Below are positions 1 through 6,768 of a DNA stretch of 13,255 nucleotides, piece after piece. A program made the position numbers and the translations under genes. Under the pieces are notes generated by a model. The model was not told the DNA's origin, did not search any database, and worked only from the letters and a program-made list of their open reading frames with translations. The stretch's first letter is position 1; every line of letters starts with the position of its first letter. This stretch comes from Methanomassiliicoccaceae archaeon. Its GTDB lineage: Archaea; Thermoplasmatota; Thermoplasmata; Methanomassiliicoccales; Methanomethylophilaceae. Location: NCBI GenBank assembly GCA_031260545.1, contig JAIRJQ010000045.1:1-13255 (forward strand). Reading direction: 5' to 3'.

Positions 1-57
1 CCGAGAGAAAGCAGACACGGCGGTGCCGGTGTAAAGGTGCTGTCGGAGGATGATTGA
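1..57 (+). CDS. C-terminal end of an unidentified protein (partial)
   Basis: Frame 1 is open from the window edge and encodes 18 residues ending GVKVLSEDD before a TGA at 55-57. The stop abuts the ATG of the next gene (TGAATG), and the likely ribosome binding site of that gene (GGAGG, 45-49) lies inside this frame, as is typical of translationally coupled operon genes. Another frame is also open to a stop near the end, so the assignment rests mainly on spacing and codon choice. There is too little sequence to recognise a family. Confidence 0.45.
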   Translation, partial: PRESRHGGAGVKVLSEDD

Positions 58-348
58 ATGAACACGATAAGCGATGAGAAGATCGACCGTTACCTGAGCA
101 TAACAAAAGCGGCGCTCGATAAGATACGGGTGGCCGCGCCCGACAGGTCCTTCGGAAAGAAGATGGCCGACGATTTTTTGAATATGGCCGTGTCATATTA
201 CAATGACGCCAAACATTTCAGGGAAAAGGGGGACCTTGTGAATGCTTTCGCTTCTGTGAATTATGCGCACGGATGGATCGACTGCGGTGCCCGCATCGGT
301 TTATTCGATGTCGGCTGCGACGACAGGCTGTTCACGCTTTACGAATGA
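58..348 (+). CDS. DUF357 family protein
   Basis: This 96-residue protein is predicted to be all-helical, soluble and without a signal peptide. The segment NAFASVNYAHGWIDCGARIG (residues about 62-81), followed by LF, is the hallmark I associate with DUF357, a small archaeal family of about this length with no established biochemical role. The start is supported by GGAGG at 45-49 with an 8-base spacer, and the preceding gene ends directly at the ATG, so the two are probably co-transcribed. The gene converges on the pantoate kinase gene and their 3' ends overlap by 17 bases (332-348), so antisense interference between the two transcripts is possible. Family assignment is from remembered motif similarity. 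Confidence 0.8.
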   Translation: MNTISDEKIDRYLSITKAALDKIRVAAPDRSFGKKMADDFLNMAVSYYNDAKHFREKGDLVNAFASVNYAHGWIDCGARIGLFDVGCDDRLFTLYE

Positions 349-1186
349 GCCTGGGGCCTTCGTCGCCGGACGAACATGATATTATTACGATGCCGTCCCC
401 TAACAATTCCCGGGTCCGTTCTTCGTCCGCATTCGTGAATATACTGTTGCCGAGCATGCACATCGATGCGCTGTGATCCTTCCTCAGCAAGCGTAACGCA
501 GACGTCACATCCTTTGTTTCGAGACCTATAGAATATGAGAATCTTGCTGACACATCGTATAAGATCTTCTCTGTCTGGCTATTAAGATATTCGGTGACGC
601 ATTGCTTTCCGGCAGATGTTATTTTTTTCATTATCTTTTCATCAGAAAGTACTTTTTTTGTGTCAACGGGCACCCCTAATACCGCAACGGTCACGTCCGT
701 TCTTATCCCGGTGTCCACTGTCCTTCCGTACGGCGGAATGCCTGCGCTCACCCTTATCGGCTGACGTCCTCCCAGAATGCCTGCGACGTCCCCCAACCCT
801 CCTCCGTTCCTGACCTCCGCGGCGTGTGCCGCTTCATATGCATTCTGTTCCTCTTTTCCGGAGGCGGCTGCTGCGCATAATCCCGCGGCGACGGCGCCCG
901 CGGCGCTCATGCCGAACCCCTGCGACACCGGCAGCTCGTTATCAATGATCATATCGAACCCCCTTCCGGGTGCCAATGCCGTTACGGCCGCTTCGGATAT
1001 CTTCGCTTCCGCGTGTTTTCCGTCCATGATCGTGACCGTCTTCCCGTCACGGCGTTCTTCGAGCGTCACCGTCACTCCTTTGTTCAAACGAATTCCGGCA
1101 CCTGTCGACCCCGTGGTCATCACGTTGTCCGTTCGTACCGGGGAGAAGAAACATGATATGTGGCCGGGACAGAACGCTTTGGTCAT
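332..1186 (-). CDS. pantoate kinase (GHMP superfamily)
   Basis: This 284-residue protein fits archaeal pantoate kinase (PoK), which phosphorylates pantoate to 4-phosphopantoate with ATP. That is the archaeal replacement for bacterial PanC/CoaA chemistry on the way to coenzyme A. The N-terminal AFCPGHISCFF and GSTGAGIRLNKG segments match the family. The GHMP ATP-binding motif lies at about residues 86-103 (PVSQGFGMSAAGAVAAG), GGGLGDVAG at 128-136 carries the expected acidic residue, and a GNSIFT motif lies near the C terminus. The ATG at 1186 overlaps the TGA of coaBC by four bases (ATGA), so PoK is translated as the second gene of a coaBC-PoK operon. That pairing with a later CoA-pathway enzyme strongly supports the call. 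Phosphopantothenate synthetase, the intervening step, is not in the window. Confidence 0.9.
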   Translation of the reverse strand: MTKAFCPGHISCFFSPVRTDNVMTTGSTGAGIRLNKGVTVTLEERRDGKTVTIMDGKHAEAKISEAAVTALAPGRGFDMIIDNELPVSQGFGMSAAGAVAAGLCAAAASGKEEQNAYEAAHAAEVRNGGGLGDVAGILGGRQPIRVSAGIPPYGRTVDTGIRTDVTVAVLGVPVDTKKVLSDEKIMKKITSAGKQCVTEYLNSQTEKILYDVSARFSYSIGLETKDVTSALRLLRKDHSASMCMLGNSIFTNADEERTRELLGDGIVIISCSSGDEGPRLIRKA

Positions 1187-2373
1187 GTGAGCTCAGCACA
1201 CATGTCCAGTATAGCATCGGCCACGTCCGCCTTCGTTCCCGATATATCTTTATCGGCATCTCTTTTTACGATCACAACGCGCGACGAGCTCTTGCCGGCG
1301 ACATCGATGTCATTGGCGACTACTGCCGATATATCGTACTTGATCAGGCGCCCTCTCGCGGCCGCGATCAGCGCTTCGCGGTCAAGACCGGATTCTGCTT
1401 TGAATCCTATCACATTCTTACATTTGGCGCGTATCTCCGGCAGGACCTTCGGAACGGGGACCAACTCCATTTTGATCGGTCCGTCGCTGGAGATCTTTCC
1501 CTTGCTGACCTTCGTGGACGCGAAGTCCGCGAGCGCCGCCGGAACTATGACGATATCATGTTTTATCTTTTTGACCATCTTCATCAGATCGTTCACGGTC
1601 TCGAATCTTTTGATCGGTATGTGTCCCGGTAACGGTGTGCTGCACCCTCCCATCCATAATTCCGTGTCGGCGCCTCTTTCGAATGCGCGTTCCGCTATCT
1701 GCACCGCCATTAATCCGGTCGAGCGGTTCGTTATCATACGCATTGAGTCTATCGGTTCCTCGCTGCGGCCTCCGATCACCAATATCTTCTTTCCTTTGAG
1801 GTCGTTCTTTGACATCAGTTTGAAGACCCAGGCGATCACTTCCTCCTTCGATACCACCTTGGCCCTCAGATCTTCGATGTTCGGGCCGAGGAACATCACT
1901 CCGCTCTCTTTCAGCATTGCGATATTCCTCTGCACCGCAGGATTTCTGTACATTGAGTCGTGCATCGCCGGTGCGATTACCACGGGGGCCCTCGAGCCCA
2001 TTGCGACCGTTGCCATCGTTGTCACCGGCGTATCGTCTATGCCGAGCGCGATCTTTGATATCGTGTTCGCCGTTGCCGGATATATCAGGAAAAGATCTGC
2101 CACGCTCCTGTCTCCCAACATTGAGACGTGTTCCGCCTGCCCCGTGATCTTTGTGACCGGAACGTTACCGGATGCGAACTCCATTGACGTTGCCGTAACA
2201 ATATCCTGGGCGTCCTTCGACATCACCGGTATCACCTTGGCGCCGTGCCTTATCAGCTCTCTTATCGCAGAAAAGCACTCTGACGCCGCTACGCTTCCAG
2301 TGATCCCCATTATTATCGTCTTTCCCCTGAGCTTGCTGCTCTTGGTGCAAAATATCTCTTCTGAAGGATGCAT
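1183..2373 (-). CDS. coaBC: bifunctional phosphopantothenoylcysteine decarboxylase / phosphopantothenate-cysteine ligase
   Basis: CoaBC joins cysteine to 4'-phosphopantothenate using a nucleotide and then decarboxylates the product with FMN, giving 4'-phosphopantetheine. From the ATG at 2373 the protein has 396 residues. The N-terminal flavoprotein (CoaC) half shows GKTIIMGITGSVAA (17-30), the probable catalytic His82 in AEHVS, and the clamp region PAMHDSMYRNPAVQ (135-148), where many homologues have PAMN. The CoaB half begins near 190 with GKKILVIGGRSEEPID, followed by NRSTGLM (216-222), KGK (291-293) and GFKAES (323-328). I chose 2373 because archaeal CoaBC commonly begins MHPSE and AAGGA (2382-2386) sits eight bases upstream. 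A 36-codon in-frame extension to a GTG at 2481 is unlikely. It is the first gene of an operon with pantoate kinase. Confidence 0.93.
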   Translation of the reverse strand: MHPSEEIFCTKSSKLRGKTIIMGITGSVAASECFSAIRELIRHGAKVIPVMSKDAQDIVTATSMEFASGNVPVTKITGQAEHVSMLGDRSVADLFLIYPATANTISKIALGIDDTPVTTMATVAMGSRAPVVIAPAMHDSMYRNPAVQRNIAMLKESGVMFLGPNIEDLRAKVVSKEEVIAWVFKLMSKNDLKGKKILVIGGRSEEPIDSMRMITNRSTGLMAVQIAERAFERGADTELWMGGCSTPLPGHIPIKRFETVNDLMKMVKKIKHDIVIVPAALADFASTKVSKGKISSDGPIKMELVPVPKVLPEIRAKCKNVIGFKAESGLDREALIAAARGRLIKYDISAVVANDIDVAGKSSSRVVIVKRDADKDISGTKADVADAILDMCAELT

Positions 2374-2402
2374 ATGACCGTTCCTTAGTATTTCAGTCTC
2401 TC

Positions 2403-2450
2403 TTTTTATTCTTTTGTCAGATCGGGTTCGAAATATGCGATCATTCGCAT
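2403..2450 (-). promoter_or_regulatory. candidate coaBC-PoK promoter region with palindrome
   Basis: On the minus strand an A/T-rich AATAAAAA box (2403-2410) lies about 30 bases upstream of the chosen coaBC start, a fitting distance for an archaeal TATA box with a very short leader. Just upstream is a palindrome at 2435-2450 with perfect six-base arms ATGCGA/TCGCAT around TCAT, a possible operator. A second TATA-like stretch (CTTAATATG) lies near 2482-2490. None of these is experimentally anchored. Confidence 0.3.
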
Positions 2451-2532
2451 CGGCCGTGTTTATGTTCTTGTGTTTTTGCACATCATATTAAGATCGGGAA
2501 AGGGTTTGAATTGAAATATCCGGAGCGATCGA

Positions 2533-2613
2533 GTGTCTGAACCTGTTCCTAGACACGGGCCATCCGGTATTCCGGAAAGCAGACCTCATTCTGCTGTGTG
2601 TTGGTCCGCAGAC
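2533..2613. other. cluster of four consecutive hairpins in the antiporter-coaBC spacer
   Basis: Within 81 noncoding bases there are four inverted repeats. The first has GTGTCT/AGACAC arms (2533-2538, 2551-2556) with inner GAA/TTC pairing. The second has TCCGG/CCGGA around TATT (2563-2576), the third AGCAGA/TCTGCT around six bases (2578-2595), and the fourth GTC/GAC around CGCA (2604-2613). They begin seven bases beyond the antiporter stop, 160-240 bases upstream of coaBC. They could be an mRNA 3' end, a structured coaBC leader or a small RNA. There is no long T run to make a standard terminator on either strand. Confidence 0.45.
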
Positions 2614-2619
2614 ATATCA

Positions 2620-3930
2620 TCACGCCTCAGCATTTGCTTCGGCACGATTCTTCTCCATTTTCCTGTATGCATGCGTCACGAGAGGCGGCACGATCACGGA
2701 CGTTATCAGTGCCATGAGTATTATGACAGTGAACAGGTCGTAATTGAACACTTCCGAACTTAGACCGATCGTTGCGACTATGATGCCGACCTCGCCTCTC
2801 GGCATGCTGATCACTCCGATAAGGTGGCATGAATCTTTCGGAAGTTTTCCCATCCTCCCTCCGATATATCCGGCTGCGTACTTGGTCGCTACTGCGACGA
2901 ACAGCACTGCGGCAAGCAGCGGGAGTATACCGATGTTTATCTTGTCAAGCTGCAGCTCCATTCCTACCCATACGAAGAAGAACGGAAGCATGAAATATAC
3001 TATGACGTTAAAATTGTGCTCGACCGGAAATGTATCCTTGAACTCGGCGAATATCATCCCTGCCAGGAATGCGCCTATGATCGCCGCCAGCCCGATGTTC
3101 ACGGACAGCGCCGCCAGCCCCAAACAAACGAGTACCGCTACACCGAGCGCGCTCAATTCCCCTATCGGCTTTGGCCCTTTCCTTGTCGCGGGATCTATGC
3201 CTCTCCTTATATCGATCCTGTTCTGCAGCTTTTGTATCCTTATCTTTCTGCGGTCTGCCATTTTTTTGACCCTTGACACAAAGAAGAACATAAAGATCAC
3301 GAATATCGCCACGATCGCTGTGTTGATCACTATGACCGCAGTGCTCGCACCCGGCTGTATAACGCTCATTATCACGCCGAGCAGCGAAAGGCACAGGATG
3401 TCATCTATTATCGTGGCGCTCACGATAAGCTTCGCTTCCATGGTGTCCATGGCGTTCATGTTCCTGAGACATTCGACGCCGACCGCGGTGCTCGTACCGA
3501 ACAGGGCAGCGCCGATGAGGAGTGCGGCATTGAAACTTATGTTTCCGTAGAATATGAACAGCATACCGCCGGCGAACGGTATCAGCACACCGAGAATAGC
3601 GATATATAATGCATTTTTACCGACCTTTTTCATATCGCTTAACTTTGTCTCAAGACCCACTGAGAACAGAAGGAATATTATTCCCACCTCTCCCATTATA
3701 TGGAAGAAACTGGGAGAACCGTCCTCCATTTCTCCGTTGAACTCCAGTATGCTGAAGTTCAGCAGGTCTGCGAATGCGGGGACGAATATTATGAGGTTGA
3801 TGAATATGGCTCCCGCGATTATCTCGCCTATGAGCTTTGGCATGCGGAATCTCTCGAATACGCCGCCTACTATCTTTGCAAAGAGCAGCAGAATGAATAT
3901 CTGTAATATTATTGCCGCGAGTTGTTCCAT
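2620..3930 (-). CDS. CPA2-type cation/proton antiporter (Kef/NapA-like)
   Basis: This is a 436-residue polytopic membrane protein with about a dozen hydrophobic segments and no cleavable signal. Family signatures include PKLIGEIIAG (31-40), FSVGLETKLSDM (89-100), GTSTAVGVECLRNM (145-158) and a late MPRGEVGIIVATIGL segment. The pair Asp176-Asp177 in ATIIDD aligns with the ion-binding double aspartate of electrogenic NapA-type Na+/H+ antiporters, so Na+/H+ exchange is my best inference. K+ export cannot be excluded. A basic cytosolic loop occupies about residues 215-260. The protein ends soon after the membrane domain, with no C-terminal TrkA-N/RCK domain as found in Kef channels. A GGA/AGGA-rich ribosome binding region precedes the ATG. 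The upstream region carries paired operator-like motifs shared with the adjacent marR gene, suggesting MarR-controlled expression. Confidence 0.88.
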   Translation of the reverse strand: MEQLAAIILQIFILLLFAKIVGGVFERFRMPKLIGEIIAGAIFINLIIFVPAFADLLNFSILEFNGEMEDGSPSFFHIMGEVGIIFLLFSVGLETKLSDMKKVGKNALYIAILGVLIPFAGGMLFIFYGNISFNAALLIGAALFGTSTAVGVECLRNMNAMDTMEAKLIVSATIIDDILCLSLLGVIMSVIQPGASTAVIVINTAIVAIFVIFMFFFVSRVKKMADRRKIRIQKLQNRIDIRRGIDPATRKGPKPIGELSALGVAVLVCLGLAALSVNIGLAAIIGAFLAGMIFAEFKDTFPVEHNFNVIVYFMLPFFFVWVGMELQLDKINIGILPLLAAVLFVAVATKYAAGYIGGRMGKLPKDSCHLIGVISMPRGEVGIIVATIGLSSEVFNYDLFTVIILMALITSVIVPPLVTHAYRKMEKNRAEANAEA

Positions 3931-3980
3931 GTCCTATCCTTTCCTTCGTTTCTTCGTATTCGTAAAAAATTAAATGATTC

Positions 3981-4100
3981 TCATTCTTGCCGAAAGAGCG
4001 CGCCCCTTCGGCCGAATGTGTTCCTGATGCTGCTGCCGGTAATGTTCGTGTCCGCGGCCATGGAGGATCCGATGCATCTTATGATCCTCGAATCGATCAT
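3981..4100 (-). CDS. possible 39-residue leader peptide / small protein upstream of the antiporter
   Basis: On the minus strand an ATG at 4100 opens a 39-codon frame that ends in TGA 50 bases before the antiporter start. The peptide begins MIDSRIIRCIGSS and ends RRGALFRQE. By my hand count about 27 of the 38 codons after the first end in G or C, in keeping with coding sequence here. No Shine-Dalgarno motif precedes the ATG, and a TATA-like box lies only a few bases upstream of it, which argues against that start. An internal ATG at codon 14 would give a 26-residue product. It could be a regulatory leader peptide, a conserved small protein, a gene remnant or chance. I do not recognise it. Confidence 0.25.
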   Translation of the reverse strand: MIDSRIIRCIGSSMAADTNITGSSIRNTFGRRGALFRQE

Positions 4101-4101
4101 G

Positions 4102-4149
4102 GTATATATTTCTAATGGCATTAGATACTAATGGCGTTAATATCTAACG
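4102..4149 (-). promoter_or_regulatory. candidate antiporter promoter with two MarR-type operators
   Basis: Two 11-bp sites match the pattern TTAGTATCTAA in one orientation or the other: 4121-4131 (TTAGATACTAA, exact on the opposite strand) and 4137-4147 (TTAATATCTAA, one mismatch), 16 bases apart. The first extends to perfect arms CATTAG/CTAATG around ATA (4119-4133). For minus-strand transcription they lie either just upstream of a TATA-like AAATATATAC (4102-4111) or between an A/T-rich box at 4153-4163 and its expected start site. The latter is the usual position for repression. The same paired motif occurs in front of marR. Confidence 0.55.
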
Positions 4150-4158
4150 TCATTTTTT

Positions 4159-4175
4159 AAAAGATAAATAATAGA
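4159..4175 (-). terminator. possible T-rich terminator of marR
   Basis: The minus strand here reads as a T-rich run (TTATTTATCTTTT and flanks) about 75-90 bases beyond the marR stop. Archaeal RNA polymerase commonly terminates at such runs without a hairpin. The same bases could instead contribute to the antiporter promoter, so the call is weak. Confidence 0.25.
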
Positions 4176-4249
4176 GACCCCGTTGAGCAGTAAATATGAG
4201 AACGGCGTGAATGAACTGTAAGAGATCGCCTCCGGTGTGTTTGACCGGT

Positions 4250-4675
4250 TCACTTTTCAGATAATTGAATTTTTGCAAATTTGCCCATGATCCTTGAGAG
4301 CTCTTTCGTGTCATCCTCTCCTAGTTGTATAAGGAGGCCTTTCAGCAATTCGATATTGTCCTTTTGTTTCTCTTCCACAAGATCCATTCCGTCTTGGGTC
4401 AGTGTGACTATTATCTTCCTTCGGTCTTTGGTATCGATATCGCGGGTGATGAGACCTTTATTCTCAAGATTGTTCAGTATCACGGCGACACGGGCCGTAC
4501 TGATCCCGAGCTTTTCGCTTATTTGCCCGGGTATGATCTCTCCCTCTATGTTCTTAATGAATTGCAGCACGGAGACCGCTCCTTGAGTGGTCTCTACGAT
4601 CAGCCTCTGGTATTGCTCTCTTTGGATGGAGGCCATATGTTGAAGGATCTCTTTTGCGTACTCATCGTAATACAT
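4250..4675 (-). CDS. MarR-family winged helix transcriptional regulator
   Basis: This 141-residue cytoplasmic DNA-binding protein has the MarR architecture. N-terminal helices are followed by a helix-turn-helix at about 51-73 (QISEKLGISTARVAVILNNL) and a beta wing at 77-93 containing the DxRx-type signature DTKDRRKIIVTLT. A C-terminal dimerisation helix rich in Glu/Lys/Leu completes the fold. MarR proteins usually bind palindromes as dimers and release them on ligand binding. Paired candidate operators lie within 40 bases upstream of this gene and again in the spacer before the antiporter, so autoregulation plus control of the antiporter is a reasonable inference. The ligand is unknown. It is transcribed in the same direction as tmk but separated from it by 79 bases that hold its own regulatory sites. 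Confidence 0.9.
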   Translation of the reverse strand: MYYDEYAKEILQHMASIQREQYQRLIVETTQGAVSVLQFIKNIEGEIIPGQISEKLGISTARVAVILNNLENKGLITRDIDTKDRRKIIVTLTQDGMDLVEEKQKDNIELLKGLLIQLGEDDTKELSRIMGKFAKIQLSEK

Positions 4676-4680
4676 TATGT

Positions 4681-4713
4681 CCGTTATTGGTATCTAACGG
4701 TATTAGTATCTTA
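4681..4713 (-). promoter_or_regulatory. candidate marR autoregulatory operators
   Basis: Two 11-bp sites resemble TTAGTATCTAA with one mismatch each: TTGGTATCTAA (4687-4697) and TTAGTATCTTA (4703-4713). Their starts are 16 bases apart, the same spacing as the pair upstream of the antiporter. The first also sits inside a perfect outer inverted repeat CCGTTA/TAACGG (4681-4686, 4695-4700). They lie 6-38 bases upstream of the marR ATG, where a bound dimer would cover the start site or TATA box, implying autorepression. Confidence 0.6.
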
Positions 4714-4754
4714 CTATTGCATATCTGCACTGACAGGCGTGATGATTTCTTTCG

Positions 4755-5339
4755 TCAGATCAGCTTTGAAATATGCGACATTACGTCTGCGAGCACATCT
4801 TCTTTCGGTCTTGACGCATCTATCACTATGAACTTACGTTCTTTCGCCAATTTGAGGTAATTCGCCCTCACCTCTTTCAGATATCCCAGACGTTCGAATT
4901 TACTCTTCTCGCCTCTCGATTCAACACGTTCCAATCCTTCCTTTGGATCTATGTCAAAAAGGAATGTGGCGTCCGGTTCGATTATCACTTTATCATTAAG
5001 CGTTCTCAGCCATCCGGTGTCCACCGAGCGTCCGTTCATCTCCGCCGACTGGTATGCCAAAGTGGACGCATAGTACCGGTCGCATAATACGATGTTTCCG
5101 TCGTCGATCCATCCCTTTATCTCTTGGGTGTGGTGAGAACGGTCGGCCGTGAAAAGCAGCGCTTCCGTTTCCGGGATCGTTTCCGTCAGGGACCTTAACA
5201 GCATCCCTATCTCTCCCTTGGTCGGTTCTGCCGTTATGATCGTTCTCTGTGTCTTCGATATCTCTGATGCAACGGAATCCATGCATGATGATTTCCCCGA
5301 TCCGTCGATGCCTTCGAAAACGATGAAGAGACCTTTCAT
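4755..5339 (-). CDS. tmk: thymidylate kinase
   Basis: This 194-residue dTMP kinase phosphorylates dTMP to dTDP using ATP, an essential step to dTTP. It shows the P-loop EGIDGSGKSS (9-18), the TADRSHH segment (65-70) and the DRYYAST motif (87-93) that contacts nucleotide monophosphate. An arginine/lysine-bearing LID region follows (ESRGEKSKFER, about 140-150). Length is close to the usual 200-210 residues. The ATG lies one base after the stop of gcvPB, so it is the distal gene of the gcvPA-gcvPB-tmk operon. That link may reflect the shared one-carbon economy, since glycine cleavage feeds folate-type carriers used in thymidylate synthesis, but this is inference. The next gene downstream (marR) has its own regulatory region. 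Confidence 0.95.
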   Translation of the reverse strand: MKGLFIVFEGIDGSGKSSCMDSVASEISKTQRTIITAEPTKGEIGMLLRSLTETIPETEALLFTADRSHHTQEIKGWIDDGNIVLCDRYYASTLAYQSAEMNGRSVDTGWLRTLNDKVIIEPDATFLFDIDPKEGLERVESRGEKSKFERLGYLKEVRANYLKLAKERKFIVIDASRPKEDVLADVMSHISKLI

Positions 5340-5340
5340 C

Positions 5341-6768
5341 TCATGCCTTCCTGTTCATGTATCGCACACTTGTAATGGCATCCTTGGCCGCTTTGGTCTC
5401 ATCCACCCTTGAGACCGATGCATTGTACGGAGCGTTGAGTACGATCTCGGGGTCCTCTTCCGCTATCGTCTTCAGGACTTCCGCCATCCTTTTCATGTCG
5501 TCCAGTGAACAATCCTCTGTGGGCTCGAACATCATTGCTTCGTCGACAAGCATCGGGAAGTATATTGTCGGAGGGTGTATCCCGTGATCTATCATCCTTT
5601 TTGCGATGTCCGACGCCTTGATCCCTTTTTCTTTTTTCAGCTTCGAAGCGGATGCTACGAATTCATGCTTCTTCGGATCGCCGTACGGGACCTCGTATAC
5701 ATCCTTGATCAGCTCTTTCAGATAATTGGAATTGATCACCGCTTTTATCGCCGCATTTCTCAGACCGTCGGAGCCCATCCTGAGTATGTACGTGTACCCT
5801 CTTAACACAACGTTGATGTTCCCGTAGAATGCCCTTACCTTGCCGATGCTGTGCTTCTCGCCCGGTTCCAGGACGAATCCGTCCTTGACCTTGCTTATGA
5901 TCGGCGACGGCAGGAACGGCGCCAGCTTTTTCTTGACGCCCACCGGGCCTGATCCGGGCCCGCCTCCGCCGTGCGGCGATGCGAATGTCTTGTGTATGTT
6001 AAAATGAACAATGTCGAATCCCATATCTCCCGGTGCCGTTATTCCCATGATTGCGTTGAGATTCGCGCCGTCATAGTACAGCAGCGCTCCGGCGCTGTGC
6101 ACCGTTTTTGCGATATCCTTGATATTCTTCTCAAATATACCCAGTGTGTTCGGATTGGTGAGCATGAACGCCGCCGTTCTTGATGATACCGCTGCTTTGA
6201 GCGCATCCATGTCCGTCGACCCGTCCGGTGCCGACGGTATCTCTATCACTTTGAAACCCGCCATCGCGGCGCTTGCGGGATTCGTTCCGTGGGCACTGTC
6301 CGGAACTATTACCTCGTCCCTTGTCTCACCTTTGCTTTCGTGATACGCTCTGACCATCAGCATTGCCGTGTGTTCGCCGTGAGCTCCCGCGGCCGGCTGT
6401 AATGTGACCGCGTCCATGCCTGATATCTGCGCCAGTTTGCGTTCCATGTTGTACATCATTTCAAGCGTGCCCTGTATCGTGCTCACGTCCTGATACGGAT
6501 GCACGTCGGTGAACTTCTGCAGCGATGCGATCCGGTCGGCATACTTCGGATTATATTTCATTGTGCACGACCCTAACGGATACGGTCCGTTGTCGACGCC
6601 GAAGTTCATTGAGGCGAGCCTCGTATAATGACGGACGACCTCGCTCTCGGGAAGGTTCGGCAAACATAACGTTTCCCTTTTGAGCTCTTTGGGAACGTAT
6701 GTGTCACCGACTTTCGTCGGTTCGTCATTCATGATTATCTTTGTCGGCGCCCTTGACTGAACGAACAT
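5341..6768 (-). CDS. gcvPB: glycine dehydrogenase (decarboxylating) subunit 2
   Basis: This is the C-terminal-type half of the split P protein of the glycine cleavage system. Together with GcvPA it decarboxylates glycine with pyridoxal phosphate and passes the aminomethyl group to lipoyl-GcvH. From the ATG at 6768 the protein has 475 residues. Diagnostic segments are PYPLGSCTMKYNP, QPAAGAHGEHTA, DSAHGTNPASA, YYDGANLNAI and NIHKTFASPHGGGGPGSGP. The lysine of NIHKTF (about residue 260) is the expected PLP Schiff-base residue. The ATG overlaps the gcvPA TGA by one base (TGATG). A GTG at 6771 would extend the protein by one residue with a four-base overlap. The GcvT, GcvH and lipoamide dehydrogenase partners are not in this window. 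Confidence 0.95.
   Translation of the reverse strand: MFVQSRAPTKIIMNDEPTKVGDTYVPKELKRETLCLPNLPESEVVRHYTRLASMNFGVDNGPYPLGSCTMKYNPKYADRIASLQKFTDVHPYQDVSTIQGTLEMMYNMERKLAQISGMDAVTLQPAAGAHGEHTAMLMVRAYHESKGETRDEVIVPDSAHGTNPASAAMAGFKVIEIPSAPDGSTDMDALKAAVSSRTAAFMLTNPNTLGIFEKNIKDIAKTVHSAGALLYYDGANLNAIMGITAPGDMGFDIVHFNIHKTFASPHGGGGPGSGPVGVKKKLAPFLPSPIISKVKDGFVLEPGEKHSIGKVRAFYGNINVVLRGYTYILRMGSDGLRNAAIKAVINSNYLKELIKDVYEVPYGDPKKHEFVASASKLKKEKGIKASDIAKRMIDHGIHPPTIYFPMLVDEAMMFEPTEDCSLDDMKRMAEVLKTIAEEDPEIVLNAPYNASVSRVDETKAAKDAITSVRYMNRKA

Larger units (their letters stand above)
3931..4249. other. 319-base spacer between antiporter and marR
   Basis: No protein-coding gene of ordinary size is supported here. 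The spacer holds the antiporter leader, a 39-codon open frame (3981-4100, minus), a TATA-like AAATATATAC on the minus strand (4102-4111), a second A/T-rich box near 4153-4163, a pair of MarR-like operators (4121-4147), and a T-rich stretch on the minus strand that could end the marR transcript. Confidence 0.6.

Noticed and set aside
1160..2377. A 405-codon open frame on the plus strand.
   Set aside because: It lies exactly antisense to coaBC, whose motifs are unmistakable. The plus-strand product has no recognisable domain and the frame is open because of codon bias in the real gene.
2374..2481. In-frame 36-codon N-terminal extension of CoaBC from a GTG at 2481.
   Set aside because: The family starts at MHPSE, the ATG at 2373 has AAGGA at eight bases, and the extension is basic, unlike homologues, and overlaps the likely promoter.
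2744..3550. A 268-codon plus-strand frame antisense to the antiporter.
   Set aside because: It is a shadow of the hydrophobic antiporter gene, with low-complexity Ser/Ile/Pro-rich product and no ribosome binding site or context.
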